From the NCBI GenBank assembly GCA_016713625.1, contig JADJOT010000011.1, positions 372,001-436,000 on the forward strand: a stretch of 64,000 nt of DNA, given 5' to 3'. The translations under genes and the position numbers were made by a program. The DNA comes from Candidatus Accumulibacter affinis. GTDB lineage: Bacteria; Pseudomonadota; Gammaproteobacteria; Burkholderiales; Rhodocyclaceae. Shown piece by piece: positions 54,793 to 63,388 of the stretch. Positions within the stretch are counted from its first letter, which is position 1; the number at the start of each line of letters is the position of its first letter. The notes beneath the pieces were generated by a model. It was given only the letters and a program-made list of their open reading frames with translations, was not told where the DNA came from and searched no databases.

Positions 54793-55694
54793 CAGGCAGA
54801 CAGCTCGCGCAGCTTGGTCTTGGCGAAGTCGACAAAAGTCAGCACCACCTTGGAGTGGAAGCTTGCTTTCGGATAGATCAGCGACAAGGAGCGCTTCAAA
54901 CGTGGGCGCAGCGGAATGGCCACCAGAGTCCCCAGCTGCCGCTCCTTCTCGAAACTCGCGCGCGACGCGATCGAGCAGCCCAGGCCGGTCGCCACCACTC
55001 CTTTCAGAGCCTCCGGGCTCGACAATTCCATCAGCATCTTGAGTTTTTCGGGGTCGACGCCACAAGCGCGCAAATAGTCGTCGGTGACTTCACGGGTGCC
55101 CGAACTGGACTCGCGGGCAATGAAGTCATACGCCAGCAGGCTGCGCGCATCGACCTCGCTGAGTTTGGCCAGCGGATGACTGGGGGTGCACACCACCTGC
55201 AGTTCATCATCGCCACAGGCCTCACATCGTAGACTGGCATGGTTTGTCTGCGATTCGATCAGGCCGACATCGAGCGTGTGAGCAGCAATGGCATTGCTGA
55301 TCGTTTCTGAGTTGGCGACGGTCAAGCGAGCGCGAACCTGCGGATAGCGAACGTTGAACTCGCCCAGAATCGCCGGCAGCATGAACTCGGCAATCGTCGT
55401 ACTGGCCCCGACCAGCAGGCTGCCGCTCATTTGCCCGGTCATTTCGGCCACTCGGATATCGAGCTCCTTGGACATTCCGAGGATACGTTCCGCATAGTCG
55501 AGCACCAGATCGCCTGCCGGGGTGAGCGCGATTCGCCCACCGCCGCGGTCGAAGAGGCGCGTACTGAAGTGTTCCTCGAGCTGCTTGATCTGAAAGGTGA
55601 CCGCTGGTTGAGTCATGTACAAAGCCTCGCCAGCCTTGGTAAACGAAAGGTGTTTGGCAACTGCATGAAACACCTGTAATCGACGATCAGCCAC
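54792..55694 (-). CDS. LysR-family transcriptional regulator
   Basis: 300 residues. The winged helix-turn-helix is at residues 1-60 (LQVFHAVAKHLSFTKAGEAL, then MTQPAVTFQIKQLEEHF), followed by the two-lobed periplasmic-binding-like effector domain. The sequence style (ADRRLQVFH) groups it with CbbR/CysL-like regulators. The GTG at 55694 with GGAGGG 8 bases upstream is preferred; a TTG one codon earlier is possible. It leads the lysR-alr-radA series and diverges from lplT. Confidence 0.9.
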   Translation of the reverse strand: MADRRLQVFHAVAKHLSFTKAGEALYMTQPAVTFQIKQLEEHFSTRLFDRGGGRIALTPAGDLVLDYAERILGMSKELDIRVAEMTGQMSGSLLVGASTTIAEFMLPAILGEFNVRYPQVRARLTVANSETISNAIAAHTLDVGLIESQTNHASLRCEACGDDELQVVCTPSHPLAKLSEVDARSLLAYDFIARESSSGTREVTDDYLRACGVDPEKLKMLMELSSPEALKGVVATGLGCSIASRASFEKERQLGTLVAIPLRPRLKRSLSLIYPKASFHSKVVLTFVDFAKTKLRELSA

Positions 55695-55711
55695 CAACCA
55701 TCCCTCCCATG

Positions 55712-55731
55712 TTGATTTAACCTAGATTCAA
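55712..55731. promoter_or_regulatory. Candidate LysR-type operator
   Basis: TTGATT and ATTCAA arms (5 of 6 bases complementary) are spaced 8 bases apart, with a T-N11-A-like layout, 18 bases upstream of the LysR start. LysR regulators often bind such sites and control themselves and a divergent gene. The match is short, so this is tentative. Confidence 0.3.
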
Positions 55732-55864
55732 ACACAAAAGCGCCCCGGCGGCCAGCGCCAAAGCAGTCGACTACGCAATGCGGCCTGGCCGCCCAGCTAA
55801 CAAGTTGGCGCCGTTCATGGTATAAGGCCCACACTCAATAGACCGGCCGCATTCATAATTCCCC

Positions 55865-57127
55865 ATGCCCTTCGGCTTCTACATCATTATGGCGGCGCAG
55901 TTTTTCTCCGCGCTGGCTGACAATGCCCTGCTCATCATCGCCATTGCGGTGCTCCGCGAAATGCAGGCACCGAGCGAATACGAGCCGCTGCTGAAAACAT
56001 TTTTCACGGTCTCCTACGTCGCTCTCGCGGCCTTCGTCGGCGCCTTCGCCGACTCGATGCCCAAATGGCGAGTGATGTTCATCAGTAACGGCATCAAGAT
56101 CCTTGGCTGCGCGATGATGTACTGGAATGTTCACCCCTTGCTGGCCTATGCCGTGGTCGGGCTCGGTGCCGCCGCCTACTCGCCGGCAAAATATGGCATC
56201 CTCACCGAATATCTGCCACACCGCCTGCTGGTCGTCGCCAATGGCTGGATCGAGGGGCTGACGGTTGGGGCAATCATTCTTGGCGTTGTCGTCGGCGGCG
56301 CGCTGATCCAGCCAGCGGTGGCCAACACCCTGCTCGCCTTCGATTTCCCGGTCATCGACACTGGCGTCGACACCGTCGGTGAAATGTCCCTGTGCTTTGT
56401 CGCGGTCTTCTACCTGCTCGCCGCGCTGTTCAATGTGTACATTCCGGACACCGGTGTCGATCACCGGGTTCTGCATAAAAACCCCTGGTACCTGCTGCGC
56501 GAGTTCAGTCATTGCCTGGTGCTGCTCTGGCGTGACCGGCTGGGCCAGGTTTCACTGGCCGTCACCACGCTGTTCTGGGGCGCCGGCGCCACCCTCCAGT
56601 TCATCGTCATCAAGTGGGCCGAGACGGCCTTGCAACTGGACCTCTCGAAGTCGAGCATGTTGCAGGGCGTAGTGGCGGTCGGCGTTGCCCTGGGCGCCGT
56701 CGGCGCTGCAAGAATGATTACCCTGCGCAAGTCGGTGCGGGTCATCCCGCTTGGGATCGCCATGGGGATCATCGTTCTGGTGATGAACTTCGTAAACCAT
56801 CTGTGGCTCGCCGTTCCCCTGCTGATCCTGATCGGCGCGCTTTCCGGCTTCTTCGTTGTGCCGATGAATGCGCTGCTGCAGCATCGTGGTCACATCCTGA
56901 TGGGTGCCGGGCATTCCATTGCCGTGCAGAACTTCAACGAGAACCTGTCGATCCTGGCGATGACCGGACTCTATTTCCTGATGATCCGGTCCAACATCTC
57001 GATCCATCTGGTGATCACCCTGTTCGGCATGTTTGTCAGCGGTGCCATGTGGCTGGTCAAGGGCCGCCATGAAGCCAATCAGGAAATCCGGGACGACGTC
57101 AGCCAACTCGACGACAGCACACATTAG
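55865..57127 (+). CDS. lplT: Lysophospholipid transporter LplT
   Basis: Major facilitator superfamily flippase of 420 residues that returns lysophospholipids to the inner leaflet for re-acylation. About twelve helices are predicted; AAQFFSALADNALLIIAIA near the start and SPAKYGILTEYLPHRLLVVAN in the middle are typical of LplT. The usual partner acyltransferase Aas is not next to it here. The start lacks a clear ribosome binding site, but the N-terminus matches homologues. Confidence 0.93.
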   Translation: MPFGFYIIMAAQFFSALADNALLIIAIAVLREMQAPSEYEPLLKTFFTVSYVALAAFVGAFADSMPKWRVMFISNGIKILGCAMMYWNVHPLLAYAVVGLGAAAYSPAKYGILTEYLPHRLLVVANGWIEGLTVGAIILGVVVGGALIQPAVANTLLAFDFPVIDTGVDTVGEMSLCFVAVFYLLAALFNVYIPDTGVDHRVLHKNPWYLLREFSHCLVLLWRDRLGQVSLAVTTLFWGAGATLQFIVIKWAETALQLDLSKSSMLQGVVAVGVALGAVGAARMITLRKSVRVIPLGIAMGIIVLVMNFVNHLWLAVPLLILIGALSGFFVVPMNALLQHRGHILMGAGHSIAVQNFNENLSILAMTGLYFLMIRSNISIHLVITLFGMFVSGAMWLVKGRHEANQEIRDDVSQLDDSTH

Positions 57128-57166
57128 CCCCCTTCATCGCCGGCCCTGCAGCTGGCGTTGCGCTGT

Positions 57167-57194
57167 TTGCAATTTAGCTCAAAAAACCTATACT
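57167..57194 (+). promoter_or_regulatory. Promoter of the Lrp/AsnC gene
   Basis: TTGCAA (57167-57172) and TATACT (57189-57194) are 16 bases apart on the plus strand, about 32 bases before the start codon. The leader would be about 25 bases. Confidence 0.65.
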
Positions 57195-57225
57195 GCGCAC
57201 ACTTCATGCATGAAAGACGCGAATC

Positions 57226-57747
57226 ATGGCCAAAATCACCATCGACCGTTACGATCTTGCATTGCTCGATGCGCTCCAACGCAAGGGCAATGCCACCAAC
57301 GCGACCCTTGGTGAGCAGATCCGCCTTTCCGCGTCGCAGATCAGCCGCCGCATCCAGCGGCTCGAGGAGGATGGCGTCATCGCCGGCTACGTGGCGCTGC
57401 TCGACCCAGAGTCGCTCGGCCTTGGGGTCACCGCTTTTGCGCAGGTGATTCTCGAACGGCACGGTGACGCGGCAAGCGAAGCCTTTGAGACGGCCATCGC
57501 GGCGCTGCCGGAAGTCACCGACTGCTTCTCGGTAAGTGGCGACGCCGATTACATGCTGCGCCTGGTCGTTCCCGATCTGGCGGCATTTTCCCAGCTGATG
57601 ATGAAAAACCTGCTGCGCCTCCCCGGCGTTGCCCGCATCAAAACCAGTATTGCCCTGCACACGGTCAAACGAACGCATGTCCTGCCGATCGACCATCTGA
57701 CCCAGCCGAGCAAGCCGCGCCAGCGCGTGCGCTATGCGGAAAGCTAG
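57226..57747 (+). CDS. Lrp/AsnC-family transcriptional regulator
   Basis: 173 residues. The N-terminal helix-turn-helix (LALLDALQRKGNATNATLGE, then IRLSASQISRRIQRLEEDG) is followed by the RAM/AsnC ligand domain (DCFSVSGDADYMLRLVVPDL). Such proteins sense amino acids or aromatic compounds. It has its own promoter. Its last four bases overlap the end of the convergent TPM gene. The target is unknown. Confidence 0.92.
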   Translation: MAKITIDRYDLALLDALQRKGNATNATLGEQIRLSASQISRRIQRLEEDGVIAGYVALLDPESLGLGVTAFAQVILERHGDAASEAFETAIAALPEVTDCFSVSGDADYMLRLVVPDLAAFSQLMMKNLLRLPGVARIKTSIALHTVKRTHVLPIDHLTQPSKPRQRVRYAES

Positions 57748-58241
57748 ATCACCAGAGGCGCATTGGGCAGCTCATCGCGATTTTCGTCAGTCGCTGCAAA
57801 GTGTTCGGTCAGCGCCTGGGTGATCGAACTCAGCGCGAGCAGCGTACCACCTTCGAAATTCCCGCTCCGGAAAGCCGCTTCCATGCTGCGGCAGATGCCG
57901 TTCCAGAATTGCTGACCAACCCGAGCGTTGATGCCGCGATCAGCGACGATTTCCACGCGCCGGTCGATCAACTGCAGGTAGATCAGCACACCGCTGTTCT
58001 CCTCGGTGTCCCACACCCGCAGCTGCGAAAACAGCTCGATCGCCCGACCACGCGCTGACTGACCGTGCCACAAGCCGGGCAGTGGCAGATTGGCTTCGAC
58101 CACCACGCGCAGTTCGCCACGATGCGCCGATTCGGAAGCGGCCACCGCTGCCTCGATCCGGCGTAGCGAGACCGTCGGAAATGCGCGCAACACCCACCAA
58201 TGCGGCAGCAGCAGATGGCGGAACAGTCTCTTCACTCGCAT
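57744..58241 (-). CDS. Small TPM-domain protein
   Basis: 165 residues. After a basic N-terminus (MRVKRLFRHLLLPHWWVLR) it has a TPM domain: ESAHRGELRVVVEANLPL, then NSGVLIYLQLIDRRVEIVAD and RGINARVGQQFW. No strong membrane helix or signal peptide is present. It overlaps the upstream TPM gene by one base (TGATG) and belongs to a lemA-TPM-TPM cluster. TPM domains have been linked to phosphatase activity and photosystem repair in other organisms; the role here is unknown. Confidence 0.85.
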   Translation of the reverse strand: MRVKRLFRHLLLPHWWVLRAFPTVSLRRIEAAVAASESAHRGELRVVVEANLPLPGLWHGQSARGRAIELFSQLRVWDTEENSGVLIYLQLIDRRVEIVADRGINARVGQQFWNGICRSMEAAFRSGNFEGGTLLALSSITQALTEHFAATDENRDELPNAPLVI

Positions 58242-59119
58242 CACCAGCCTCCCGAAGCACCACCGCCGCCAAAGCTGCCGCCACCACCGGAAAAGCCGCC
58301 CGCACCACCTCCCCCGCCGCCACGACCCCACGAAATGCCGCTCGAAGACCAGCCCGCACCACCCAGCATGCCCAGGAACAAGGAAACGATACTAGCCACC
58401 ACCCCCAGGACGGCCGCGACCAGGACCGACGAGATCAGCATCGAGGCAATCACTCCGGCCGCAACACCGACCATCCCTGCCCCCAGGAAACGCCCAAAGA
58501 TGGCGCGCAGCATACCGCCCACCACGAACACCAGGACGAAACCGATCAGTAACAGGCTCTCGAAGTGATCGTCGACGTCGGCGCGCCGGCGGCCCTCCGC
58601 GCGCGGCGCGGGCAGCGCCTCGCCACCGATCACCTGGACCATCGCGGCGACGCCGGCGTCAATGCCGCCGGCAAAATCTCCCTGTTTGAAACGCGGGCCG
58701 ATGATCTCGCTGATGATTCGCTTGCTGGTCGCGTCGTTGAGCGCGCCCTCGAGGCCGTAACCCACTTCGATGCGCAGCTTCCGGTCGTCCTTGGCCACCA
58801 GCAGCAGGGCGCCATCGTCGACGCCCCGGCGACCCAGGTTCCATGCCTCGGCCACGCGCAGCGCGTACTGCTCGACGGTCTCGGGCTTGACCGTCGGCAC
58901 GATCAAAACGGCGATCTGCGACCCCTTCGCACGCTCGAAAGCCTCCAGCTTCGTCTCCAGCCGCCCCTTCTGATCGGCGGTAAGGGTGCCGGTCAGGTCG
59001 GTAACGCGCGCCGCCAGGGCTGGAATTGCCGCTTGCTCGTCGGCGCCGGCGAAGCCCGCAGCGACCAGCAGCAACACGCTCAGCAGCCATGCGGCCAGGC
59101 GCGCAGAACGGCCTGACAT
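58241..59119 (-). CDS. TPM-domain membrane protein (YgcG type)
   Basis: 292 residues. A signal peptide (about 1-26, LAAWLLSVLLLVAAGFAGA) precedes a periplasmic TPM domain (LTADQKGRLETKLEAFERAK, NLGRRGVDDGALLLVAKDDR, IEVGYGLEGALND). Two or three hydrophobic segments then lead to a Gly/Ser-rich tail (GGGGGGAGGFSGGGG). This is the usual YgcG layout. It lies 3 bases after lemA, a very common pairing. Confidence 0.92.
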   Translation of the reverse strand: MSGRSARLAAWLLSVLLLVAAGFAGADEQAAIPALAARVTDLTGTLTADQKGRLETKLEAFERAKGSQIAVLIVPTVKPETVEQYALRVAEAWNLGRRGVDDGALLLVAKDDRKLRIEVGYGLEGALNDATSKRIISEIIGPRFKQGDFAGGIDAGVAAMVQVIGGEALPAPRAEGRRRADVDDHFESLLLIGFVLVFVVGGMLRAIFGRFLGAGMVGVAAGVIASMLISSVLVAAVLGVVASIVSLFLGMLGGAGWSSSGISWGRGGGGGGAGGFSGGGGSFGGGGASGGW

Positions 59120-59122
59120 CGA

Positions 59123-59770
59123 CTAGTAACCGGGCGCCGGAGAAGCCTTGCCAGGAGCAGCGGCGGGCGCTGCCGGCGCCGGCCTGGCGAAGTCGACCTT
59201 GGGCGCGGTGGAGATCGCTTTTTCGTTCTCGACACTGAAATTCGGTTTGACCGAATAGCCGAAGATCATCGCCGTCAGATTGTTCGGGAAAGTTCGCACC
59301 GAAACGTTATAGCCCTCGACCGTCTTGATATAGCGGTTACGGGCTACGGTGATCCGGTTCTCGGTACCTTCGAGTTGTGCCTGCAGGTCCCGGAAGGCAG
59401 CATCGGCCTTCAACTGCGGATAGTTCTCGGAGACCACCAGCAGACGTGACAACGCGCTCGAAAGCCCGGCCTGCGCCTGCTGAAACTTGGCAAAGGCTTC
59501 GGGATTGTTGATCAGCTCCGGTGTCGCCTGAATTGCGCCGACCTGCGCACGCGCCTGGGTGACCTGGATCAACACGTCCTTTTCATGACTGGCATAGCCT
59601 TGCACCGTGGCCACCAGATTCGGCACCAGGTCGGCCCGCCGCTGGTACTGGTTGAGCACTTCCGACCACGCCGACTTGATTGCTTCGTCACCGGTCTGAA
59701 ATGTATTGTAACCGCAGCCGGAGAGCAGGCTGGCAAGCAGTGCCAGAATGGCCAGAATTCGTAGACGCAT
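59123..59770 (-). CDS. lemA: LemA family lipoprotein
   Basis: 215 residues. A lipoprotein signal with the lipobox LLSGC places the acylated cysteine at residue 19. The LemA core includes LNQYQRRADLVPNLVATVQG, then NPEAFAKFQQAQAGLSSALS and VARNRYIKTVEGYNVSVRTFP. The C-terminal end is Pro/Ala-rich. A start at 59785 would add five residues and is also possible. It leads the lemA-TPM-TPM operon; its biochemical role is not established. Confidence 0.92.
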   Translation of the reverse strand: MRLRILAILALLASLLSGCGYNTFQTGDEAIKSAWSEVLNQYQRRADLVPNLVATVQGYASHEKDVLIQVTQARAQVGAIQATPELINNPEAFAKFQQAQAGLSSALSRLLVVSENYPQLKADAAFRDLQAQLEGTENRITVARNRYIKTVEGYNVSVRTFPNNLTAMIFGYSVKPNFSVENEKAISTAPKVDFARPAPAAPAAAPGKASPAPGY

Positions 59771-59853
59771 GACATTGTCTTTCATTGGCAGGGAACAGGG
59801 TAAAGTGCAGACCGTCACTTTCCTGCATTTCCTTAACGCGCGCAAGCTGCGTC

Positions 59854-60678
59854 TCAAGCAGACTGCGCAGCGAACGCCTTGGCGGTACGCATCAGGGCGC
59901 GGGCGCGGCACAGGTCTTCCCAGGCCTTGGCCTTGTCCGGCAGCGTACGCAAGAGGTAGGCTGGATGGTAGGTGACCACCACCGGAATGCTGTGCCCACT
60001 GCCGGCGGGCGCAGGATATTCCAAGGACTGGCCGCGCAGGCTGGCCAGCGAACCGACGTCACCCAGGAGGGCATGCGCCGCCGCCCTGCCCAGCAAGACA
60101 ATCAGGCGCGGCTGGATGAGCGCAATCTGCCGTTCGAGGTAGGGCGCGCAGCTGGCGATCTCGGCCGCTTCCGGCGTCCGATTGCTGGGCGGACGGCATT
60201 TCACGGCGTTGGCGATGTAGACATCGTCACCACGTCGGAGATCGATGGCCGCGAGCATCGCATCGAGCAGCTTGCCCGCCGGGCCAACGAAAGGCTCACC
60301 ACGCGCGTCTTCCTCAGCCCCCGGCGCCTCACCGATGAACAGCCAGTCGGCAGCGACATCGCCCACCCCGAGCACCGCCTGCCTTCTCTCCTGGCAAAGC
60401 GCGCAGGCACGACAGGCGGCAGCGCTCGGCAGCAGCTGCGGCCATCCCATTCTGGCGATTTCTTCCGTCCGGGCGGCGGCTGCAGCCGCCACCGGGACGG
60501 GCGCAGCGCGGTCAACCGCCGCCTCGCCAGGCAGCTCGGCCGGCTGGCTTGCCGGCAGGCCGGCGGTCGCACGCGCCACCGCAAGCTGCTCGCGCAACTG
60601 CCACTGGGGCGAGAGGCCGATTTCGCGCAACAGCTGCACGCGCGTCAGCGGCGGTCCGGGCAGCTTGCCCTCACTCAT
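59854..60678 (-). CDS. Family 4 uracil-DNA glycosylase
   Basis: 274 residues. Excises uracil from DNA to start base excision repair. After a variable N-terminal region (1-80, Ala/Pro-rich) the iron-sulfur enzyme core begins. Cluster cysteines are probably C89, C92, C161 and C177. The active-site motif is GEAPGAEED at 116-124, and NAVKCRPPSNRTP and TYHPAYLLR follow. The long N-terminus is typical of the beta-proteobacterial versions. It overlaps rimI by 8 bases. Confidence 0.94.
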   Translation of the reverse strand: MSEGKLPGPPLTRVQLLREIGLSPQWQLREQLAVARATAGLPASQPAELPGEAAVDRAAPVPVAAAAAARTEEIARMGWPQLLPSAAACRACALCQERRQAVLGVGDVAADWLFIGEAPGAEEDARGEPFVGPAGKLLDAMLAAIDLRRGDDVYIANAVKCRPPSNRTPEAAEIASCAPYLERQIALIQPRLIVLLGRAAAHALLGDVGSLASLRGQSLEYPAPAGSGHSIPVVVTYHPAYLLRTLPDKAKAWEDLCRARALMRTAKAFAAQSA

Positions 60679-61153
60679 ACCCGGTGCCCCCGGCCAGCAC
60701 CTGGCGCATCACCAGGGCATCCTCTGACCCCTTTTCTGCCGGGTAGTAGCCGCGTCGCACACCGATCTGCTGGAAACCGAAATGTCCATAAAACGCCAGC
60801 GCCTGCGCGTTCGACGGGCGCACCTCGAGCAGCACACTCGTCGCCCCGGCCCGCGCAGCCACCTGCATGGCGTGGCGCAGCAGGTGGGCACCAAAACCCA
60901 TTCGCTGGCGCTCTTCGGCGACGCTGATATTGAGCAGATGCGCCTCGTCGACGACCATCATCAGCACGAAGTAGCCGACCAGCTGATCAGCGAAACGACA
61001 TCCCCAGACGCTATAGCCGCCAGCGATCGAATCGACGAAATTCCCGCGCGTCCAGGGAAAAGGATAGACGCGATTCTCGATAGCGACGATCTCGTCGATG
61101 TCGGCATGACCCATCGGCGCCAGTTCAAGCCGCGGCGCGAACACCGCACTCAC
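60671..61153 (-). CDS. rimI: Ribosomal protein S18 alanine N-acetyltransferase RimI
   Basis: GNAT acetyltransferase of 160 residues. The acetyl-CoA-binding segment is EERQRMGFGAHLLRHAMQVA, followed by LLEVRPSNAQALAFYGHFGF near the end. The GTG at 61153 overlaps the tsaB stop (GTGA). tsaB-rimI adjacency is widespread in proteobacteria, which supports the name. The N-terminal extension in the longer frame has no homology. Confidence 0.93.
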   Translation of the reverse strand: MSAVFAPRLELAPMGHADIDEIVAIENRVYPFPWTRGNFVDSIAGGYSVWGCRFADQLVGYFVLMMVVDEAHLLNISVAEERQRMGFGAHLLRHAMQVAARAGATSVLLEVRPSNAQALAFYGHFGFQQIGVRRGYYPAEKGSEDALVMRQVLAGGTGYE

Positions 61154-61827
61154 GCTTTGCCACCCACCGCGAGACGCTCGGCAACGGTCAGCGCCACCTT
61201 GTTGCGCACGTACAGCGGCGCTGCTTGCGCGGCATCGACGCCCTCGCCGCGCGCCAGCCGTGGAGCAGCAAGACGCGCCACCGCACCGGCCTCGGGCATC
61301 CGCTGCGGCTGCCACGCGCGCACGCAGGCGGCCAGCCGCGCGCGCAGAGCCGGATAGGCCTGCAGACCGTTACCGCAGGCCAGCCAGCCAGCCGAGTCGG
61401 GAATCGGCAGCGCTGCAGGATCACAGACCGCCACCGCAGCGAGCGCCACGCCGGCCACAAACAGGCCGTAGTACACCTCACCCATACGCGCGTCGAGTAC
61501 GACGAGCACGCGCTCGCCGCCGCTGGCCAGCGCCATGGCGTCGAGCGTACCAACCGGGATGACCGGCAGGGCGTGTGCAAACGCCAGTCCCTGCGCGACG
61601 CCGCAGGCAACACGCAGGCCGGTAAACGAGCCCGGACCAGCGGCAAAAGCCAGTCCGTGCAGATCGCCAAAGCCAAGCTCCGCTTCGTTCAGCGTCGCCC
61701 TGATCAGCGGCAGCAGCGTCTCCGAATGCGAGGTGCCTGGCGGACAGGCACGCTGCAGCAGCACCCCGTCGCGCCAGATGGCAATGGAACCCAGCTCCGT
61801 AGAGGTTTCGATGGCGAGCAAATTCAT
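61150..61827 (-). CDS. tsaB: tRNA t6A37 biosynthesis protein TsaB
   Basis: 225 residues of the ASKHA fold. It partners TsaD and TsaE in making N6-threonylcarbamoyladenosine at tRNA position 37. It begins MNLLAIETSTELGSIAIWRD and has the family motif AAGPGSFTGLRVACGVAQGL. It does not itself carry the metal-binding histidines of TsaD. It is upstream of rimI and divergent from glgM, with a 210-base gap between. Confidence 0.95.
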   Translation of the reverse strand: MNLLAIETSTELGSIAIWRDGVLLQRACPPGTSHSETLLPLIRATLNEAELGFGDLHGLAFAAGPGSFTGLRVACGVAQGLAFAHALPVIPVGTLDAMALASGGERVLVVLDARMGEVYYGLFVAGVALAAVAVCDPAALPIPDSAGWLACGNGLQAYPALRARLAACVRAWQPQRMPEAGAVARLAAPRLARGEGVDAAQAAPLYVRNKVALTVAERLAVGGKA

Positions 61828-62037
61828 GTGCGCTATTCTACCCGTCCTGCGTGACACCGTCGCCTGCATGCTGGAAGCAGGCGGGCAGCTGGCCGCAGCG
61901 ACCTCGATGCCCGGGCAGGCCGCCCGAAAGTGTCGCCGACATGGCCGGCAAACGCCTTTCCCGATACAATAGCAAGGCCTTCAAACGACGCGCCGACGGC
62001 GCGTTCACCTCACAACCAAAGCATAGAAAGTGCCGCG

Positions 62038-63246
62038 ATGAAAGTACTGCTGTTGACGCGCGAATACCCTCCCTACGTGTACGGCGGCGCCGGTGTTCAC
62101 GTCGAGTATCTGTCTGGCGAACTCGCCAGGCTGATGCATGTCGAAGTTCGCTCGTTTGGCAACCAGGACACTGTGACTGGTGGAGTACGAGTCAAGGGTT
62201 TTCCTTTCGGCAAGGGCAGTTTCGCGCACGTGGACAAGAAACTCAGTGGCGCGCTGGATACCTTCGAAACCAACCTGGAAACCCTCAGCGAGCAGATCGA
62301 CGCCGATCTGGTACATGTCCACACCTGGTACGCACACCTTGGCGGCATCCTGGCGAAGACCCTCTACGGCATCCCGCTGGTGCATACGGTGCATTCGCTC
62401 GAACCCTTGCGCCCCTGGAAGCGTGAGCAGCTGGGCTGCGGCTACGACATGTCGTCGTGGGTCGAACGTACCTCGCTGGGCATGGCCGACGCGGTGATCG
62501 CGGTTTCGCAGGGAACCAAGGACGACATCCTCGAACATTTCGACATCGACCCGGCGAAGATCACCGTAATCTACAACGGCATCAACGTCGACCAGTACCA
62601 CCCAACGGACGAGACGACAGCGCTGAACAAATACGGGGTCGATGCGGGCAAGCCGATCGTTCTCTTTGTTGGCCGAATCACCCGTCAAAAAGGCATCGTA
62701 CACCTGGTAAACGCGGTCCATTACATCAATCGCGATGCGCAGGTCGTACTCTGCGCCGGCGCACCGGATACCCCTGAGGTCCTGGCCGAGATGGAAGTAG
62801 CGGTAAAGCATTTGCGACAGGAGGGATTCAAGAACCTGATCTGGATTCAGGAAATGGTCACCAAGGCAGAGGCGATCGAGCTTTATTCGCATGCCACGGT
62901 GTTCTGCTGTCCGTCCATCTACGAACCCTTCGGGATCATCAACCTCGAAGCGATGGCCTGCCGAACCGCCGTCGTGGCAAGTGCCGTCGGCGGCATCAAG
63001 GAGGTCGTCATCGATGGGGTCACCGGCTATCTGGTGCCCCTCGAGCAGTTGCACGTTGCGCCCTTCGAGCCGGTGAACCCGGATGCCTTTTCGCGCGATC
63101 TGGCGACAGCGATCAACAAGGTGCTCGACAACCCGGAACTCGCCGAAGCGATGGCTGCTGCCGGCCAGAAGCGCGCGCGCGAAGTCTTCAGCTGGTCGAG
63201 CATCGCCCAGCAGACCAAGAAGCTCTACGATTCACTGGTGAAGTGA
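62038..63246 (+). CDS. glgM: GT4 glycogen synthase / maltose-1-phosphate synthase (GlgM type)
   Basis: 402 residues, a retaining GT4 glycosyltransferase of the actinobacterial glycogen synthase family, quite unlike the GT5 GlgA enzyme. It shows YPPYVYGGAGVHVEYLSGEL at the N-terminus, HVHTWYAHLGG, LFVGRITRQKGIVHLV, and the donor-binding EPFGIINLEAMA with the E-x7-E pair. Mycobacterial GlgM makes maltose-1-phosphate from ADP-glucose. The glgE gene 142 bases downstream strongly supports that activity. A possible -10 (TACAAT, 61965-61970) lies upstream without a good -35. Confidence 0.9.
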   Translation: MKVLLLTREYPPYVYGGAGVHVEYLSGELARLMHVEVRSFGNQDTVTGGVRVKGFPFGKGSFAHVDKKLSGALDTFETNLETLSEQIDADLVHVHTWYAHLGGILAKTLYGIPLVHTVHSLEPLRPWKREQLGCGYDMSSWVERTSLGMADAVIAVSQGTKDDILEHFDIDPAKITVIYNGINVDQYHPTDETTALNKYGVDAGKPIVLFVGRITRQKGIVHLVNAVHYINRDAQVVLCAGAPDTPEVLAEMEVAVKHLRQEGFKNLIWIQEMVTKAEAIELYSHATVFCCPSIYEPFGIINLEAMACRTAVVASAVGGIKEVVIDGVTGYLVPLEQLHVAPFEPVNPDAFSRDLATAINKVLDNPELAEAMAAAGQKRAREVFSWSSIAQQTKKLYDSLVK

Positions 63247-63277
63247 TGCCCGCTGGTGGCGAGGCAACCCAGCCAGC

Positions 63278-63306
63278 GTCAGCCGGCTGCGGCCTCGCCG
63301 GCTGAC
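63278..63306. repeat. Perfect 10-bp inverted repeat between glgM and glgE
   Basis: GTCAGCCGGC (63278-63287) and GCCGGCTGAC (63297-63306) enclose a 9-base loop. No U-run follows in either direction, so it is not a classic terminator. It may stabilise the mRNA or be an interspersed palindrome. Confidence 0.75.
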
Positions 63307-63388
63307 ACGCCGCCGGCCCGCTCGGGCCACATCGATTCAGATTTCACTACCTTCCGGCCTCGCCGGTTGAGCATTCAGGAGCACGACA

